Shown one piece after another: positions 1 to 6,580 of a DNA stretch of 13,815 bases (positions within the stretch are counted from its first letter, which is position 1; every line of letters starts with the position of its first letter). The DNA comes from JABJMC01 sp964459205 (GTDB taxonomy: Bacteria > Patescibacteriota > Gracilibacteria > UBA1369 > UBA12473), in NCBI GenBank assembly GCA_964459205.1, contig CAYWKJ010000030.1, positions 1-13,815 on the forward strand, written 5' to 3'. The notes below the pieces were generated by a model that saw nothing but the letters and a program-made list of their open reading frames with translations, did not search any database and was not told the DNA's origin. The translations under genes were made by a program, and so were the position numbers.

Positions 1-50
1 TACTCCTTAGCGTAAGCTTTTTTGCGGCACTGATCTAAAAGGCCACCCAT
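1..50 (-). CDS. Possible N-terminus of a leftward gene, cut by the window edge
   Basis: On the minus strand an ATG at position 50 opens a frame of 16 codons (MGGLLDQCRKKAYAKE) that runs off the left edge without a stop. The sequence just upstream of it on the minus strand is A/C-rich and G-poor, like an unstructured 5' UTR, and has no Shine-Dalgarno. The visible residues form a basic, helical-looking start that I cannot assign to a family. The same codon register read on the plus strand gives a short hydrophobic peptide (57-113), so only one of the two can be real. If this call is right, the gene is divergent from rpsO and 51-348 is a divergent intergenic region. Confidence 0.25.
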   Translation of the reverse strand, partial: MGGLLDQCRKKAYAKE

Positions 51-123
51 GGTTTGATGTTTCTGATTGTTCTTCTGATGTTGGTGGTGTTTAAGCTGAA
101 GCGCTGGTTGTAGAAGGACTTTT

Positions 124-277
124 AATCCAGGGTAATGCGCAGAGAAAAGTCTGGAAGTTTCCTTAAAGGAGCGTCCCGCGAAGCGAGAAAGGTTCTAATT
201 TGATCATGTATCAAATTAGGTTCTTCTAACGACTGTAGGAAAGCTTTAAGCTTTTCTCTGTTTGGTTATCTGGGATT
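124..277. other. Long imperfect inverted repeat upstream of rpsO, candidate structured RNA
   Basis: Three nested pairings are visible: AATCCAG (124-130) with CTGGGATT (270-277, one bulged G); CAGAGAAAAG (140-149) with CTTTTCTCTG (251-260), 10 perfect pairs; and AAGTTTCCT (155-163) with AGGAAAGCTT (237-246, one bulged G). Inside lie a CGC-GAA-GCG mini-hairpin (177-185) and a perfect 10-bp hairpin, CTAATTTGAT / ATCAAATTAG with a 5-nt loop (195-219). The whole would fold into one extended branched hairpin of about 150 nt. It ends just before the rpsO promoter, so it is not part of the transcript from that promoter. It may be a small RNA, an intergenic repeat, or a leader used from a more distant promoter. 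No Rfam family is recognised. Confidence 0.5.
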
Positions 278-281
278 TTAC

Positions 282-310
282 TTGCAATAATCACTGTTTT
301 TCAGTAAAAT
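282..310 (+). promoter_or_regulatory. Promoter for rpsO
   Basis: TTGCAA (282-287) and TAAAAT (305-310) are separated by exactly 17 nt, a good sigma-70-type match (4/6 and 5/6). Transcription would begin near 317, leaving a leader of about 32 nt. That leader is AT-rich with no Shine-Dalgarno before the ATG at 349. Confidence 0.6.
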
Positions 311-348
311 TTTTGTTGTGAAAATTTAATCCTTAAAATAATTCCTAA

Positions 349-618
349 ATGAAGCGGGCACAAAAGAAAAAAGTTATTAAAAAGCATTCCACTCACGACA
401 GTGATACCGGGTCCCCACAGGTTCAAATCGCGATTCTTTCTGAAAAAATCGCTCAACTTACAGAACACTTAAAGACGCACAAAAAAGACAACAGCTCTCG
501 ACGCGGATTGCTTGGAATGGTTGGCCAAAGACGCAAGCTTCTGAATTATTTGAAAGGACGTGACCCGGAAAGTTACGAAAAGCTCGTTTCAAAATTGAAA
601 ATTCGTACTGCTAAGTAA
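349..618 (+). CDS. rpsO: 30S ribosomal protein S15
   Basis: This 89-residue protein has the full S15 length and its hallmark helical sequence: a basic N-terminus, the DTGSPQVQIA motif near residues 18-27, the helix LSEKIAQLTEHLKTH, then DNSSRRGLLGMVGQRRKLLNYL. S15 binds 16S rRNA early in 30S assembly, at the helix 20-21-22 junction, and contributes to intersubunit bridge B4. The ATG at 349 is the only start giving the family N-terminus. There is no purine-rich Shine-Dalgarno; the preceding bases are AATTCCTAA. The gene is followed by an intrinsic terminator and then pnp, the classic bacterial rpsO-pnp pairing. In several bacteria S15 represses its own mRNA through leader structure, but the short leader predicted here shows no obvious S15 target. 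Confidence 0.97.
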   Translation: MKRAQKKKVIKKHSTHDSDTGSPQVQIAILSEKIAQLTEHLKTHKKDNSSRRGLLGMVGQRRKLLNYLKGRDPESYEKLVSKLKIRTAK

Positions 619-624
619 GAGAGC

Positions 625-647
625 GGCCGCCTAAAGCGGCCCTTTTT
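625..647 (+). terminator. Intrinsic terminator or attenuator between rpsO and pnp
   Basis: GGCCGC (625-630) and GCGGCC (636-641) form a 6-bp all-GC stem around the loop CTAAA, followed by C and TTTTT (643-647). It starts 6 nt after the rpsO stop codon. It would end rpsO transcripts and let only part of the polymerases through into pnp, as in other rpsO-pnp units. No strong separate pnp promoter is evident in 648-770. Confidence 0.75.
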
Positions 648-742
648 GATTATTTATTAATCCTCTTGGACCTCGTGTTGGCGCCAAGTCACAGGCTATC
701 TCTACCGGAGATCAACCTGAAACTTGTCACTAAGACCGGGAA

Positions 743-758
743 AAAGGGGAAACCCTTT
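743..758 (+). promoter_or_regulatory. GNRA-loop hairpin just upstream of the pnp start
   Basis: AAAGGG (743-748), loop GAAA (749-752) and CCCTTT (753-758) form a 6-bp stem capped by a GNRA tetraloop, 12 nt before the ATG at 771. The only Shine-Dalgarno-like run nearby, AAGGGGA, lies inside this hairpin. It could hold the ribosome off, bring a distant purine tract closer to the start, or be a processing site. PNPase is autoregulated through its leader in enterobacteria, but whether that applies here is inference. Confidence 0.4.
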
Positions 759-770
759 AACCCTTATTTT

Positions 771-3092
771 ATGTCTAACGCAAAACGCGTGGAATGCGAC
801 CTCGCTGGTCGTAAACTGGTCTTTGAGACCGGTGTGCTTGCTAAGCAGGCGCATGGTTCAGTTACAGTTCGCCTTGGCGACTCAATGGTTTTGGCTACCG
901 CCACCATGAACCTCAAACCAAAAGACACTGTCGCTTGGTTCCCTTTAACCGTAGATTTCGAAGAAAAGTTCTACGCTGCCGGGAAAATAAAAGGTAGCCG
1001 TTTTATTAAACGTGAAGGTCGCCCATCTGAGAACGCTGTTTTAGTTTCTCGTATGATTGATCGTCCAATGCGTCCGCTTTTCCCCAAGGGAATGACCAAT
1101 GACGTTCAGTTGATTGTATCTTCTTTGTCCGCTGACATGGTGACTCCACCAGATGCCCTTGGTATTACTGCGGCCTCTACTGCACTTATGCTTTCTGGAA
1201 TTCCTTTTGAAGGACCAGTGGCAGGTGTTCGTATTGGTTACGTTGCCTTAGAAGAAGGTGGGCAAGAGCAGTTAGTAATCAATCCAAGTTACGAACAAAT
1301 TGAAAATGGTCGCCTCAATCTTATGGTAGCTGGTAAAAAAGATGCCATTACTATGGTTGAAGCCGGTTGTAATGAGGTATCTGAGGAGGTTTTACTGCAA
1401 GCTCTTGAAATGGCCCAAGTTGAAATCAATAAAATCTGTGAAATGCAGATTCAGTTTGCGCAGGAGGTTGGAGTTACTCCAAAAGAGCCTTCATTTATGA
1501 AGAAAAACGAAGCTGCTGAAACCGCAGTTGACGCCATTATTACCCGCGAAATGCTTGATGGGATTAAAGGCGCTGGTAAAAAAGAAATCAAAGCTAAGTT
1601 TGCTGAGCTCGAAGAAAAGCTATTTTTATGCTATGCCGAGCAACTTGAGGCTGAAGAGTACTCAAAAGGTGATCTAGCCGAAATTTTGAACGATCGGTTT
1701 GAGGTAGTACTCCGCGATAATATTCTAAACAAGGAAGAACGTATTGATGGTCGAAAACTTGATGAAATTCGTCCCATTGAAATTAAATTAGATCTGTTAC
1801 CGCGTCCGCATGGTTCAGCTCTTTTCCAACGTGGCGAAACTCAATCACTTACAATTACAACTCTTGGCGCGCCAGGAGCTGCCCAAATTGTAGATACTAT
1901 GGATACTGACGTTACTAAGCGTTACCTTCATCACTATAACTTCCCGCCTTACTCAGTTGGGGAGTGTAAGTTCTTACGTGGCCCATCTCGCCGCGATATT
2001 GGGCATGGTGATTTAGGAGAACGATCTTTGATTCCAATGTTGCCTGATAAGGAGGATTTCCCTTATACAATCATGTGTGTTTCCGAAATTGTAACCTGTA
2101 ATGGTTCGAGTTCGATGGCCGCAGTTTGTGGTTCGACTTTGTCGCTAATGGCGGCTGGTGTCCCACTTAAAAAACCGGTTGCTGGCATTGCCATGGGTCT
2201 AATTGTTAAGGATAAAGCAGATGCTTCCGCTGGATACAAGATTCTCACTGATATCCAGGGAATGGAGGATTTTGCTGGAGATATGGATTTCAAAGTTACT
2301 GGTACCCGTGATGGTATCAATGCTTTGCAGATGGATATTAAGGCCAAGGGTCTTTCAATCAACATCATGAGAGAAGCGCTTACTAAAGCTCAAGAAGCTC
2401 GTTTCTTCTTACTTGATGAAATGGCCAAAGCGATTCCAGAGCCACGTGCTGAACTTTCCAAATACGCACCACTTATTATTACTATCCAAATCCATCCTGA
2501 CCAGATTCGTGAAGTTATTGGTAAGGGTGGTGAAACCATTCAAAAGATTACTGGCGAATGTGGAGTGGAAATGGATATTGAGGATGACGGCTTGGTAATG
2601 ATTACTGCCCCAGATCAAGAAAGTGGGCAAAAAGCTCATGACTGGGTTAATCAAATTACTTACATTCCAAAAGCTGGCGAAGAGTTTGAAGGAGAAGTTG
2701 TAAAAATCATGGATTTCGGAGCTTTCGTAGAATTCCTGCCTGGAAAAGACGGTCTTGTTCATATTTCTGAACTTGAGCATCGACGTGTTGAAAAGGTAGA
2801 AGATGTAGTTAAACTTGGCGACAAAGTTAAGGTTAAACTTATGGAAGTTGATAGCCAAGGTCGCTATAATTTATCTCGAAAAGCACTATTGCCTCGACCA
2901 GAACGCCCAGCTGGCCCACCTCGTGGTGATCGCCCGGGAGGGCCTAAACCTGGTGGCCCACGCCCAGGTGGACCAAAACCGCCACCTGCTGGTCCGCGCC
3001 CACCGCAAGGCCCACCACCAGCTGCGCCTCCACCGGCACCGGCCCCACCAGCCGCTGATCCATCAGATCCTGCTGGTCCGCCGTTGGCTTAA
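771..3092 (+). CDS. pnp: Polyribonucleotide nucleotidyltransferase (PNPase)
   Basis: PNPase degrades RNA 3' to 5' using phosphate and can run in reverse to add tails; it acts as a trimer in the cytoplasm. The 773-residue protein shows two RNase PH-like cores, the REGRPSE and IDRPMRPLFP motifs in the first, and in the second the phosphate-site GSSSMA (445-450) and the metal-binding GDMDFK (about 503-508). A KH domain with IGKGGETIQKITG (about 567-622) and an S1 domain (about 637-706) follow, then a Pro/Gly tail of roughly 65 residues ending in PAGPPLA. The frame is open upstream to a TTG at 666, but family members begin about 12-15 residues before the FETG motif, so ATG 771 is chosen. Catalytic residues look intact. 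The gene follows rpsO behind a terminator, and its stop overlaps that of the convergent gene. Confidence 0.95.
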   Translation: MSNAKRVECDLAGRKLVFETGVLAKQAHGSVTVRLGDSMVLATATMNLKPKDTVAWFPLTVDFEEKFYAAGKIKGSRFIKREGRPSENAVLVSRMIDRPMRPLFPKGMTNDVQLIVSSLSADMVTPPDALGITAASTALMLSGIPFEGPVAGVRIGYVALEEGGQEQLVINPSYEQIENGRLNLMVAGKKDAITMVEAGCNEVSEEVLLQALEMAQVEINKICEMQIQFAQEVGVTPKEPSFMKKNEAAETAVDAIITREMLDGIKGAGKKEIKAKFAELEEKLFLCYAEQLEAEEYSKGDLAEILNDRFEVVLRDNILNKEERIDGRKLDEIRPIEIKLDLLPRPHGSALFQRGETQSLTITTLGAPGAAQIVDTMDTDVTKRYLHHYNFPPYSVGECKFLRGPSRRDIGHGDLGERSLIPMLPDKEDFPYTIMCVSEIVTCNGSSSMAAVCGSTLSLMAAGVPLKKPVAGIAMGLIVKDKADASAGYKILTDIQGMEDFAGDMDFKVTGTRDGINALQMDIKAKGLSINIMREALTKAQEARFFLLDEMAKAIPEPRAELSKYAPLIITIQIHPDQIREVIGKGGETIQKITGECGVEMDIEDDGLVMITAPDQESGQKAHDWVNQITYIPKAGEEFEGEVVKIMDFGAFVEFLPGKDGLVHISELEHRRVEKVEDVVKLGDKVKVKLMEVDSQGRYNLSRKALLPRPERPAGPPRGDRPGGPKPGGPRPGGPKPPPAGPRPPQGPPPAAPPPAPAPPAADPSDPAGPPLA

Positions 3093-4069
3093 AGCTCGTT
3101 AATTCGATGAGCCGCAATATCTTTAGAAGGCATGCCAAAATTGGAGTACAAGAAAAGTTCTCCAGATTTGGTGACAAAAGCATCTAAATCACCCATGCCA
3201 TCTTCTCCGATTATTAGGGGGATTCCATCAGTGCTTGTGAAGGTGATCGGAGTCATTTCTTTTGACCAAGTTATTCCATCTTTGGAGACGGCTACCGCCT
3301 GCTTTTCTAGCAAATAAGTGGCGTACATCAAATATTGGCCTTCATAGTAAACCACGGCTGGATCATGCCAGTCTTTAAACAGTACTTCAGGTTCACCCCA
3401 GTTTAATCCATCTGGTGAAGTCGTAACCATAATGTCGCTGGGGCCGTTATCTCCCACAAAATTTGCCGTCAAAATCCCTACATAAGTTCCTTCTTGATTT
3501 ATAAAAAATTTGGTATGCCCAATTAAGTGAAAATTTGAATCAGGATCGTAATCTTGAATGTCCATCACAATGTCTTTTTCGCGCGTAAAAGCAGTGCCAT
3601 CATCTGAAATCGCGCTCCTGATATGGTAGTTTGGTTGTTCATCTTCTGGAGTTTTTTCAGAGGTCCGGTAGTACATGCGGTAACCACCATTTGGCAGGGC
3701 AATAACACTTGGGCCACCAACAATAAACTCACGATCAGTAGTATCTGATACATGAGTTAGGGAAACACCTTGTCCTTCCCAGTTAATAGCGTCTGTAGAG
3801 TCTGTATAACGAATTTCAGTATAATCTGGCGAAGTTACAGTGAAATACATGCGATAATCACCATTTTTTAACTCAATCACATTGGCCATAATGACGCTTA
3901 GACCTGTTAAATCAAGGCCGGTGTTTTCTCCAATTGCATAATCTTCAAAAACAAATTCAGTTGGGGCAGACAAGACTTCGCTTGATTGTGATTGATTGAA
4001 TAGCAAATATGTACCCGCTAAACCGACAAGGATTACAGGCGTTAAGGTGTATTTTAGAATTTTTTTCAT
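3089..4069 (-). CDS. Membrane-anchored or secreted five-bladed beta-propeller protein (glycosidase-like)
   Basis: The 326-residue product begins with a basic stretch and a hydrophobic segment (about residues 9-24), a signal anchor or signal peptide without a lipobox or a clear cleavage site. The rest carries five blade-like repeats: strands NGDYRMYF (69-76), NGGYRMYY (127-134), EGTYVGIL (193-200), EGQYLMYA (243-250) and SGELFLYS (302-309). Four are followed by a turn of the type S-x-D-G-x-x-W/F (97, 161, 224 and 268 are the aromatic ends). HDPAV (235-239) and GGPSV (118-122) resemble strand starts in GH43/GH32/GH130-type propellers, where such acidic residues line the active site. Activity and substrate cannot be assigned; it may bind or cut extracellular glycans. 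It is transcribed away from the 4168 gene and converges on pnp, with the two stops sharing TTAA. Confidence 0.7.
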   Translation of the reverse strand: MKKILKYTLTPVILVGLAGTYLLFNQSQSSEVLSAPTEFVFEDYAIGENTGLDLTGLSVIMANVIELKNGDYRMYFTVTSPDYTEIRYTDSTDAINWEGQGVSLTHVSDTTDREFIVGGPSVIALPNGGYRMYYRTSEKTPEDEQPNYHIRSAISDDGTAFTREKDIVMDIQDYDPDSNFHLIGHTKFFINQEGTYVGILTANFVGDNGPSDIMVTTSPDGLNWGEPEVLFKDWHDPAVVYYEGQYLMYATYLLEKQAVAVSKDGITWSKEMTPITFTSTDGIPLIIGEDGMGDLDAFVTKSGELFLYSNFGMPSKDIAAHRINEL

Positions 4070-4093
4070 TGAGTAAAAGTTAGATTTACAAGC

Positions 4094-4102
4094 ATCTTAG
4101 CA
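4094..4102 (-). promoter_or_regulatory. Candidate extended -10 promoter for the beta-propeller gene
   Basis: Read on the minus strand, TGCTAAGAT (TG-n-TAAGAT) lies 25 nt upstream of the ATG at 4069. No convincing -35 box stands at 16-18 nt, so the call rests on the extended -10 alone. Upstream DNA overlaps the -35 region of the divergent promoter at 4120-4147. Confidence 0.3.
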
Positions 4103-4119
4103 TAAGGGGCGTCACGGGG

Positions 4120-4147
4120 TTGACAAAATCGCAAAAATAAGTACAAT
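4120..4147 (+). promoter_or_regulatory. Strong sigma-70-type promoter with a short symmetrical leader
   Basis: TTGACA (4120-4125, perfect) and TACAAT (4142-4147, 5/6) are spaced 16 nt apart. The start of transcription would fall near 4154, leaving about 14 nt before the ATG at 4168. That leader contains AGGTT-aaccc-AACCT (4153-4167), which could be an operator or a small RNA hairpin that ends exactly at the start codon. No Shine-Dalgarno is present, so translation may be nearly leaderless. Confidence 0.7.
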
Positions 4148-4167
4148 AAAACAGGTTAACCCAACCT

Positions 4168-5175
4168 ATGTCACCCGAAACTGCTTCCAATCAGCCCTCC
4201 TCAATTATAGACTCGGATCTTTACCAGAATCCGAAAAGTTTTCTAGACCAAAGTATCGCGAATCTGGACTTACCCGAGCCTATTCAGCAAAAGTGGGATG
4301 CTTATTTACAGGAAAGCCCTAGTGCTCCTGGGCATCAACAGAAAATGCAAACAATTTTGGATGAGCTTTTGGAGGCCTCAATGGATGAAGAGGCAGGTTT
4401 GATTTCTAATGTGCATCGTACGCTTACAAAGTTTCGTGGCTATGACCCTAATTATAAGGTGAGTGAAAATGTGGACGATTGTTTTAATGATGAGATGGAT
4501 ATTCCAGATAGGGGAGTGATTTTAGTGGATTATTTTGTGACCCGCAATCTGCCAGCTGTTGTTGCCTATTGTAAGGATAAAAAAATTGATTTAGGGCGAA
4601 TTAGAGCTCGTGTCCCACAGTCTGCTTTTGCGGCTCAGGTCATGGGGCTTTCCGGGGGCAAAAAAGCTGAATTTGAAGCTGCTTGTGCAGAACTCAGTGA
4701 AGATCAGTTTTTAATTGAAGATGAGAATCACGTACAAGATATCCAGTTTAAAGAGAAAGTAGCGGTTATGCTTTCTCCTAGAACTGCGGCGATTTATCCT
4801 AAATTGCATGCTGAAACAGAGGACGAAACAATTAATAATTATCGCGGTTGGATCCGGAGTAGAATTAACCAGCTAGTCCCAGGAGGAAGAATGCTTTTAA
4901 ATATTGCGAAAGTAAATGAGTTTGAGCCACTTGGCACCGAGATAAATGAAAAGGGATTAGCTAAGCTAACCTCTAGTGTTTCGGATAAAGTCGCCAAGGC
5001 AGTCCTTAAAGAAACCAATCGTAAGGGCGCCACCATCCTTCAAAATGGAACGTTTTCTTTGCCAGATTATGACCACTCTAAAGAGATTTTGCGCTATCAT
5101 GCCCAAAAGCCAAGATCTTTAGTTGATAGAATCAAAAACCGTTTAGGCTACTGGTGGAAGAGATGGCAATCTTAA
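4168..5175 (+). CDS. Protein of unknown function, coupled to a methyltransferase gene
   Basis: I do not recognise this 335-residue protein. It is soluble-looking, without signal peptide or membrane segment, acidic for most of its length and ending in a basic aromatic tail (GYWWKRWQS). A strand-like run GVILVDYFV near residues 116-124, the phrase VMLSPRTAAIYPK near 191-203, and LVPGGRMLLNI near 228-238 recall the later strands of Rossmann-fold methyltransferases (a 'sprt...lkPGGrlll' pattern), but no glycine-rich SAM-binding motif is visible. It could therefore be a degenerate methyltransferase-like protein; this is weak inference. The ATG at 4168 follows a strong promoter and a 14-nt leader. 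Its 3' end overlaps the next gene by about 13 nt, so the two are probably co-expressed and may act together. Confidence 0.75.
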   Translation: MSPETASNQPSSIIDSDLYQNPKSFLDQSIANLDLPEPIQQKWDAYLQESPSAPGHQQKMQTILDELLEASMDEEAGLISNVHRTLTKFRGYDPNYKVSENVDDCFNDEMDIPDRGVILVDYFVTRNLPAVVAYCKDKKIDLGRIRARVPQSAFAAQVMGLSGGKKAEFEAACAELSEDQFLIEDENHVQDIQFKEKVAVMLSPRTAAIYPKLHAETEDETINNYRGWIRSRINQLVPGGRMLLNIAKVNEFEPLGTEINEKGLAKLTSSVSDKVAKAVLKETNRKGATILQNGTFSLPDYDHSKEILRYHAQKPRSLVDRIKNRLGYWWKRWQS

Positions 5176-6239
5176 AATCAATTATTTACCTAAAAATGCC
5201 AGAAAAAGCAGACATTTTGCGCAGATGCCACACCGCTGAAGGAAAATTAAGAAGCTGGGGAAAGCTCGTTCGAGCCGGCGTCCCTGAAGAAGTTTTACCT
5301 AGGAATGCCTTAAACGAGCCGGAAAGCTTCCCTGTTGATGTTGATGGTGATGTTAATGGTCAGATTTTAGATTTTACCAGTTTTAGTACTTTTAGAAATC
5401 ACCATGCCATATCTTTCGTTAGAGCAATACATAGGGCGAGATTATTAGCAGAATTCCCTGCTTTAGGATCAGGACATTCTGATGATAAAGGAAATTATTT
5501 TGAAACTATTTTTGATGATCCTCGTCTCAAATTTGTGGTCATGCAAGATGTAAAACATCAGTTAGGGGAGGGTTCCATCGGTGTTGTTCAAAATAGGGAC
5601 ATCATAAATCTACATTATCCAGGTATTTCTTTACCTCCTTCAAAAACAGGATATATGCTTGGACTCGTAACCGCGTCCCTGGCTGAGGAAATTTGTGCAA
5701 AGAAAGGATCTGTTGTCGTGGGAGAAGTTGGAGTGGGAAGTGGTGTTATAATGGCATCCACATTAAAAGCATTTACTGGGAAAGAAATGTCATACATAGG
5801 GAGTGATATTGATGGTGCTTGTTTAGATATAGCTGACATTTCAATGCAAATTAATGGTTTTGATCCGCAGAATTATCGTTTAAAAAAGGGTAGTGTTTTA
5901 GAGCCCTTCCATGGTTTAGGAGTTGACCTTTTAGTGTCTAATCCGCCCTATTTTCCAAGTTATTGGACTAGTAGGAACAGACACATTGGGCCTCCCTTGG
6001 CTTTGGATGGGGGGAGCGACGGACTAGATTTTTATCGGAAAATTTTGGACGAAGCACCAAGAGTTTTAGCTCCTGATGGAAAAATTTTACTACAAGTTTC
6101 AAATGTTAACTTACAGCAGGTAAGAGCTCTGGCTGAAGCTAAATTTAGAGGAGATGCTCGTACTAGTATCTTTAGGCAAGGAGGGAGGCAAATTTATCAA
6201 CCAACAAATAAGGGGAAAGCAGTATTAGTAGAGTTTTAA
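5163..6239 (+). CDS. PrmC/HemK-type class I SAM-dependent methyltransferase
   Basis: The C-terminal half is a clear class I methyltransferase of the N5-glutamine/N6-adenine group: motif I GEVGVGSG (187-194), acidic loop SDID (214-217), the catalytic NPPY (260-263), and GGSDGLDFYRKIL followed by LAPDGKILLQV, which is the signature layout of PrmC. PrmC methylates the GGQ glutamine of release factors. The N-terminal ~180 residues do not resemble the usual short helical domain of PrmC, so the substrate may differ. ATG 5163 is preferred because GGAAGAG directly precedes it, although the spacing is short; a GTG at 5154 would add three residues and an ATG at 5196 is a later alternative. The start lies inside the end of the upstream gene, which suggests translational coupling. 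Confidence 0.8.
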   Translation: MAILKSIIYLKMPEKADILRRCHTAEGKLRSWGKLVRAGVPEEVLPRNALNEPESFPVDVDGDVNGQILDFTSFSTFRNHHAISFVRAIHRARLLAEFPALGSGHSDDKGNYFETIFDDPRLKFVVMQDVKHQLGEGSIGVVQNRDIINLHYPGISLPPSKTGYMLGLVTASLAEEICAKKGSVVVGEVGVGSGVIMASTLKAFTGKEMSYIGSDIDGACLDIADISMQINGFDPQNYRLKKGSVLEPFHGLGVDLLVSNPPYFPSYWTSRNRHIGPPLALDGGSDGLDFYRKILDEAPRVLAPDGKILLQVSNVNLQQVRALAEAKFRGDARTSIFRQGGRQIYQPTNKGKAVLVEF

Positions 6240-6279
6240 TTCATCAAAGGGTACTCAGTCGCTCGTTCATAAAAACCAA

Positions 6280-6308
6280 TTGATCTTCTCAAAAGGTTTC
6301 GTTATATT
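6280..6308 (+). promoter_or_regulatory. Promoter for tRNA-Gly
   Basis: TTGATC (6280-6285) and TATATT (6303-6308) are separated by 17 nt. The predicted start near 6315 coincides with the first base of a GC-rich hairpin, GCGCC-TGAG-GGCGC (6315-6328), which would form the 5' end of the tRNA precursor. A GC-rich stretch at the start site is also typical of stringently controlled stable-RNA promoters. Confidence 0.6.
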
Positions 6309-6352
6309 GCTCTAGCGCCTGAGGGCGCAAATTAAGAGACCTTTTCCAATTC

Positions 6353-6427
6353 GCGGGTATCGTATAGTGGCTATTATACTGCCTTGCCATGGCAGAGACA
6401 CGGGTTCGACTCCCGTTACCCGCTCCA
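6353..6427 (+). tRNA. tRNA-Gly, anticodon GCC, CCA encoded
   Basis: The sequence folds as a standard cloverleaf: acceptor stem GCGGGTA/TACCCGC (7 bp), anticodon stem CTGCC/GGCAG around loop TTGCCAT with anticodon GCC (6386-6388), and T-arm ACGGG-TTCGACT-CCCGT. The discriminator base is T and CCA is encoded (6425-6427). The D-stem is weak (three pairs including a G-T), not unusual for glycine tRNAs. It reads GGC/GGT codons. The last 19 bases are duplicated 172 bp downstream. Confidence 0.97.
6409..6427 (+). repeat. tRNA-Gly 3' end, first copy of a 19-bp direct repeat
   Basis: The 3' part of the tRNA gene, from the T-loop through CCA, is identical to 6581-6599; flanking bases differ on both sides. 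A direct repeat of a tRNA 3' end is the usual form of an integrase attachment site. Confidence 0.85.
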
Positions 6428-6462
6428 ACTAAAAAGCGTCCCGCTGGGACGGTTTTTTAGTT
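6427..6462. terminator. Bidirectional terminator shared by tRNA-Gly and the his operon
   Basis: CGTCCC (6437-6442) and GGGACG (6446-6451) pair around the loop GCT. They are flanked by AACTAAAAA (6427-6435) and TTTTTAGTT (6454-6462), which are complementary. On the plus strand a T6 run follows the hairpin and would end the tRNA transcript; on the minus strand TTTTT follows and would end the his transcript about 140 nt past hisIE. Confidence 0.8.
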
Positions 6463-6473
6463 GTGGTAAAAGG

Positions 6474-6580
6474 GAGCGAAACCCAAAGGGGTTCGTAATG
6501 TCGAGCGAGCGAACAAGCAACCTAATTTATGAGGTTATTTGTGAGCGAGCGCTGACATCAATATTTGTGAAACAAATATT
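6474..6580. repeat. Three GAGCGA-box plus hairpin modules
   Basis: Three times a GAGCGA box is followed by an inverted repeat. GAGCGAA (6474-6480) leads into AACCC-aaag-GGGTT (6480-6493). GAGCGAGCG (6503-6511) leads into AACCT-8 nt-AGGTT (6519-6536), extended by ACAA/TTGT across a 2x2 internal loop. A second GAGCGAGCG (6543-6551, exactly 40 bp later) leads into the perfect AATATTTGT-gaa-ACAAATATT (6560-6580). No convincing coding frame crosses this stretch. The upstream rpsO element (GCGAAGCGAGAA then a 10-bp AT-rich hairpin) has a similar layout. Its role is unknown; it looks like an intergenic repeat family or structured RNA. Confidence 0.5.

Noticed and set aside
57..113. Short plus-strand frame with a hydrophobic stretch ending in KLKRWL
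   Set aside because: Only 18 codons after an in-frame stop at 36-38, with no ribosome site; it is the exact complement register of the leftward open frame at 1-50.
666..770. N-terminal extension of PNPase from a TTG
   Set aside because: The 35 extra residues do not resemble PNPase N-termini and no ribosome site precedes the TTG.
2409..2858. 149-codon minus-strand frame inside pnp
   Set aside because: It is antisense to the KH and S1 domains of a clearly coding gene and has no family resemblance.
6315..6328. Terminator after the methyltransferase gene
   Set aside because: The GCGCC/GGCGC hairpin has no T-run after it and sits at the predicted start of the tRNA transcript.
6474..6580. CRISPR array
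   Set aside because: Boxes are 6-9 bp and the spacing units contain hairpins; there are no 25-40 bp repeats and no cas genes.
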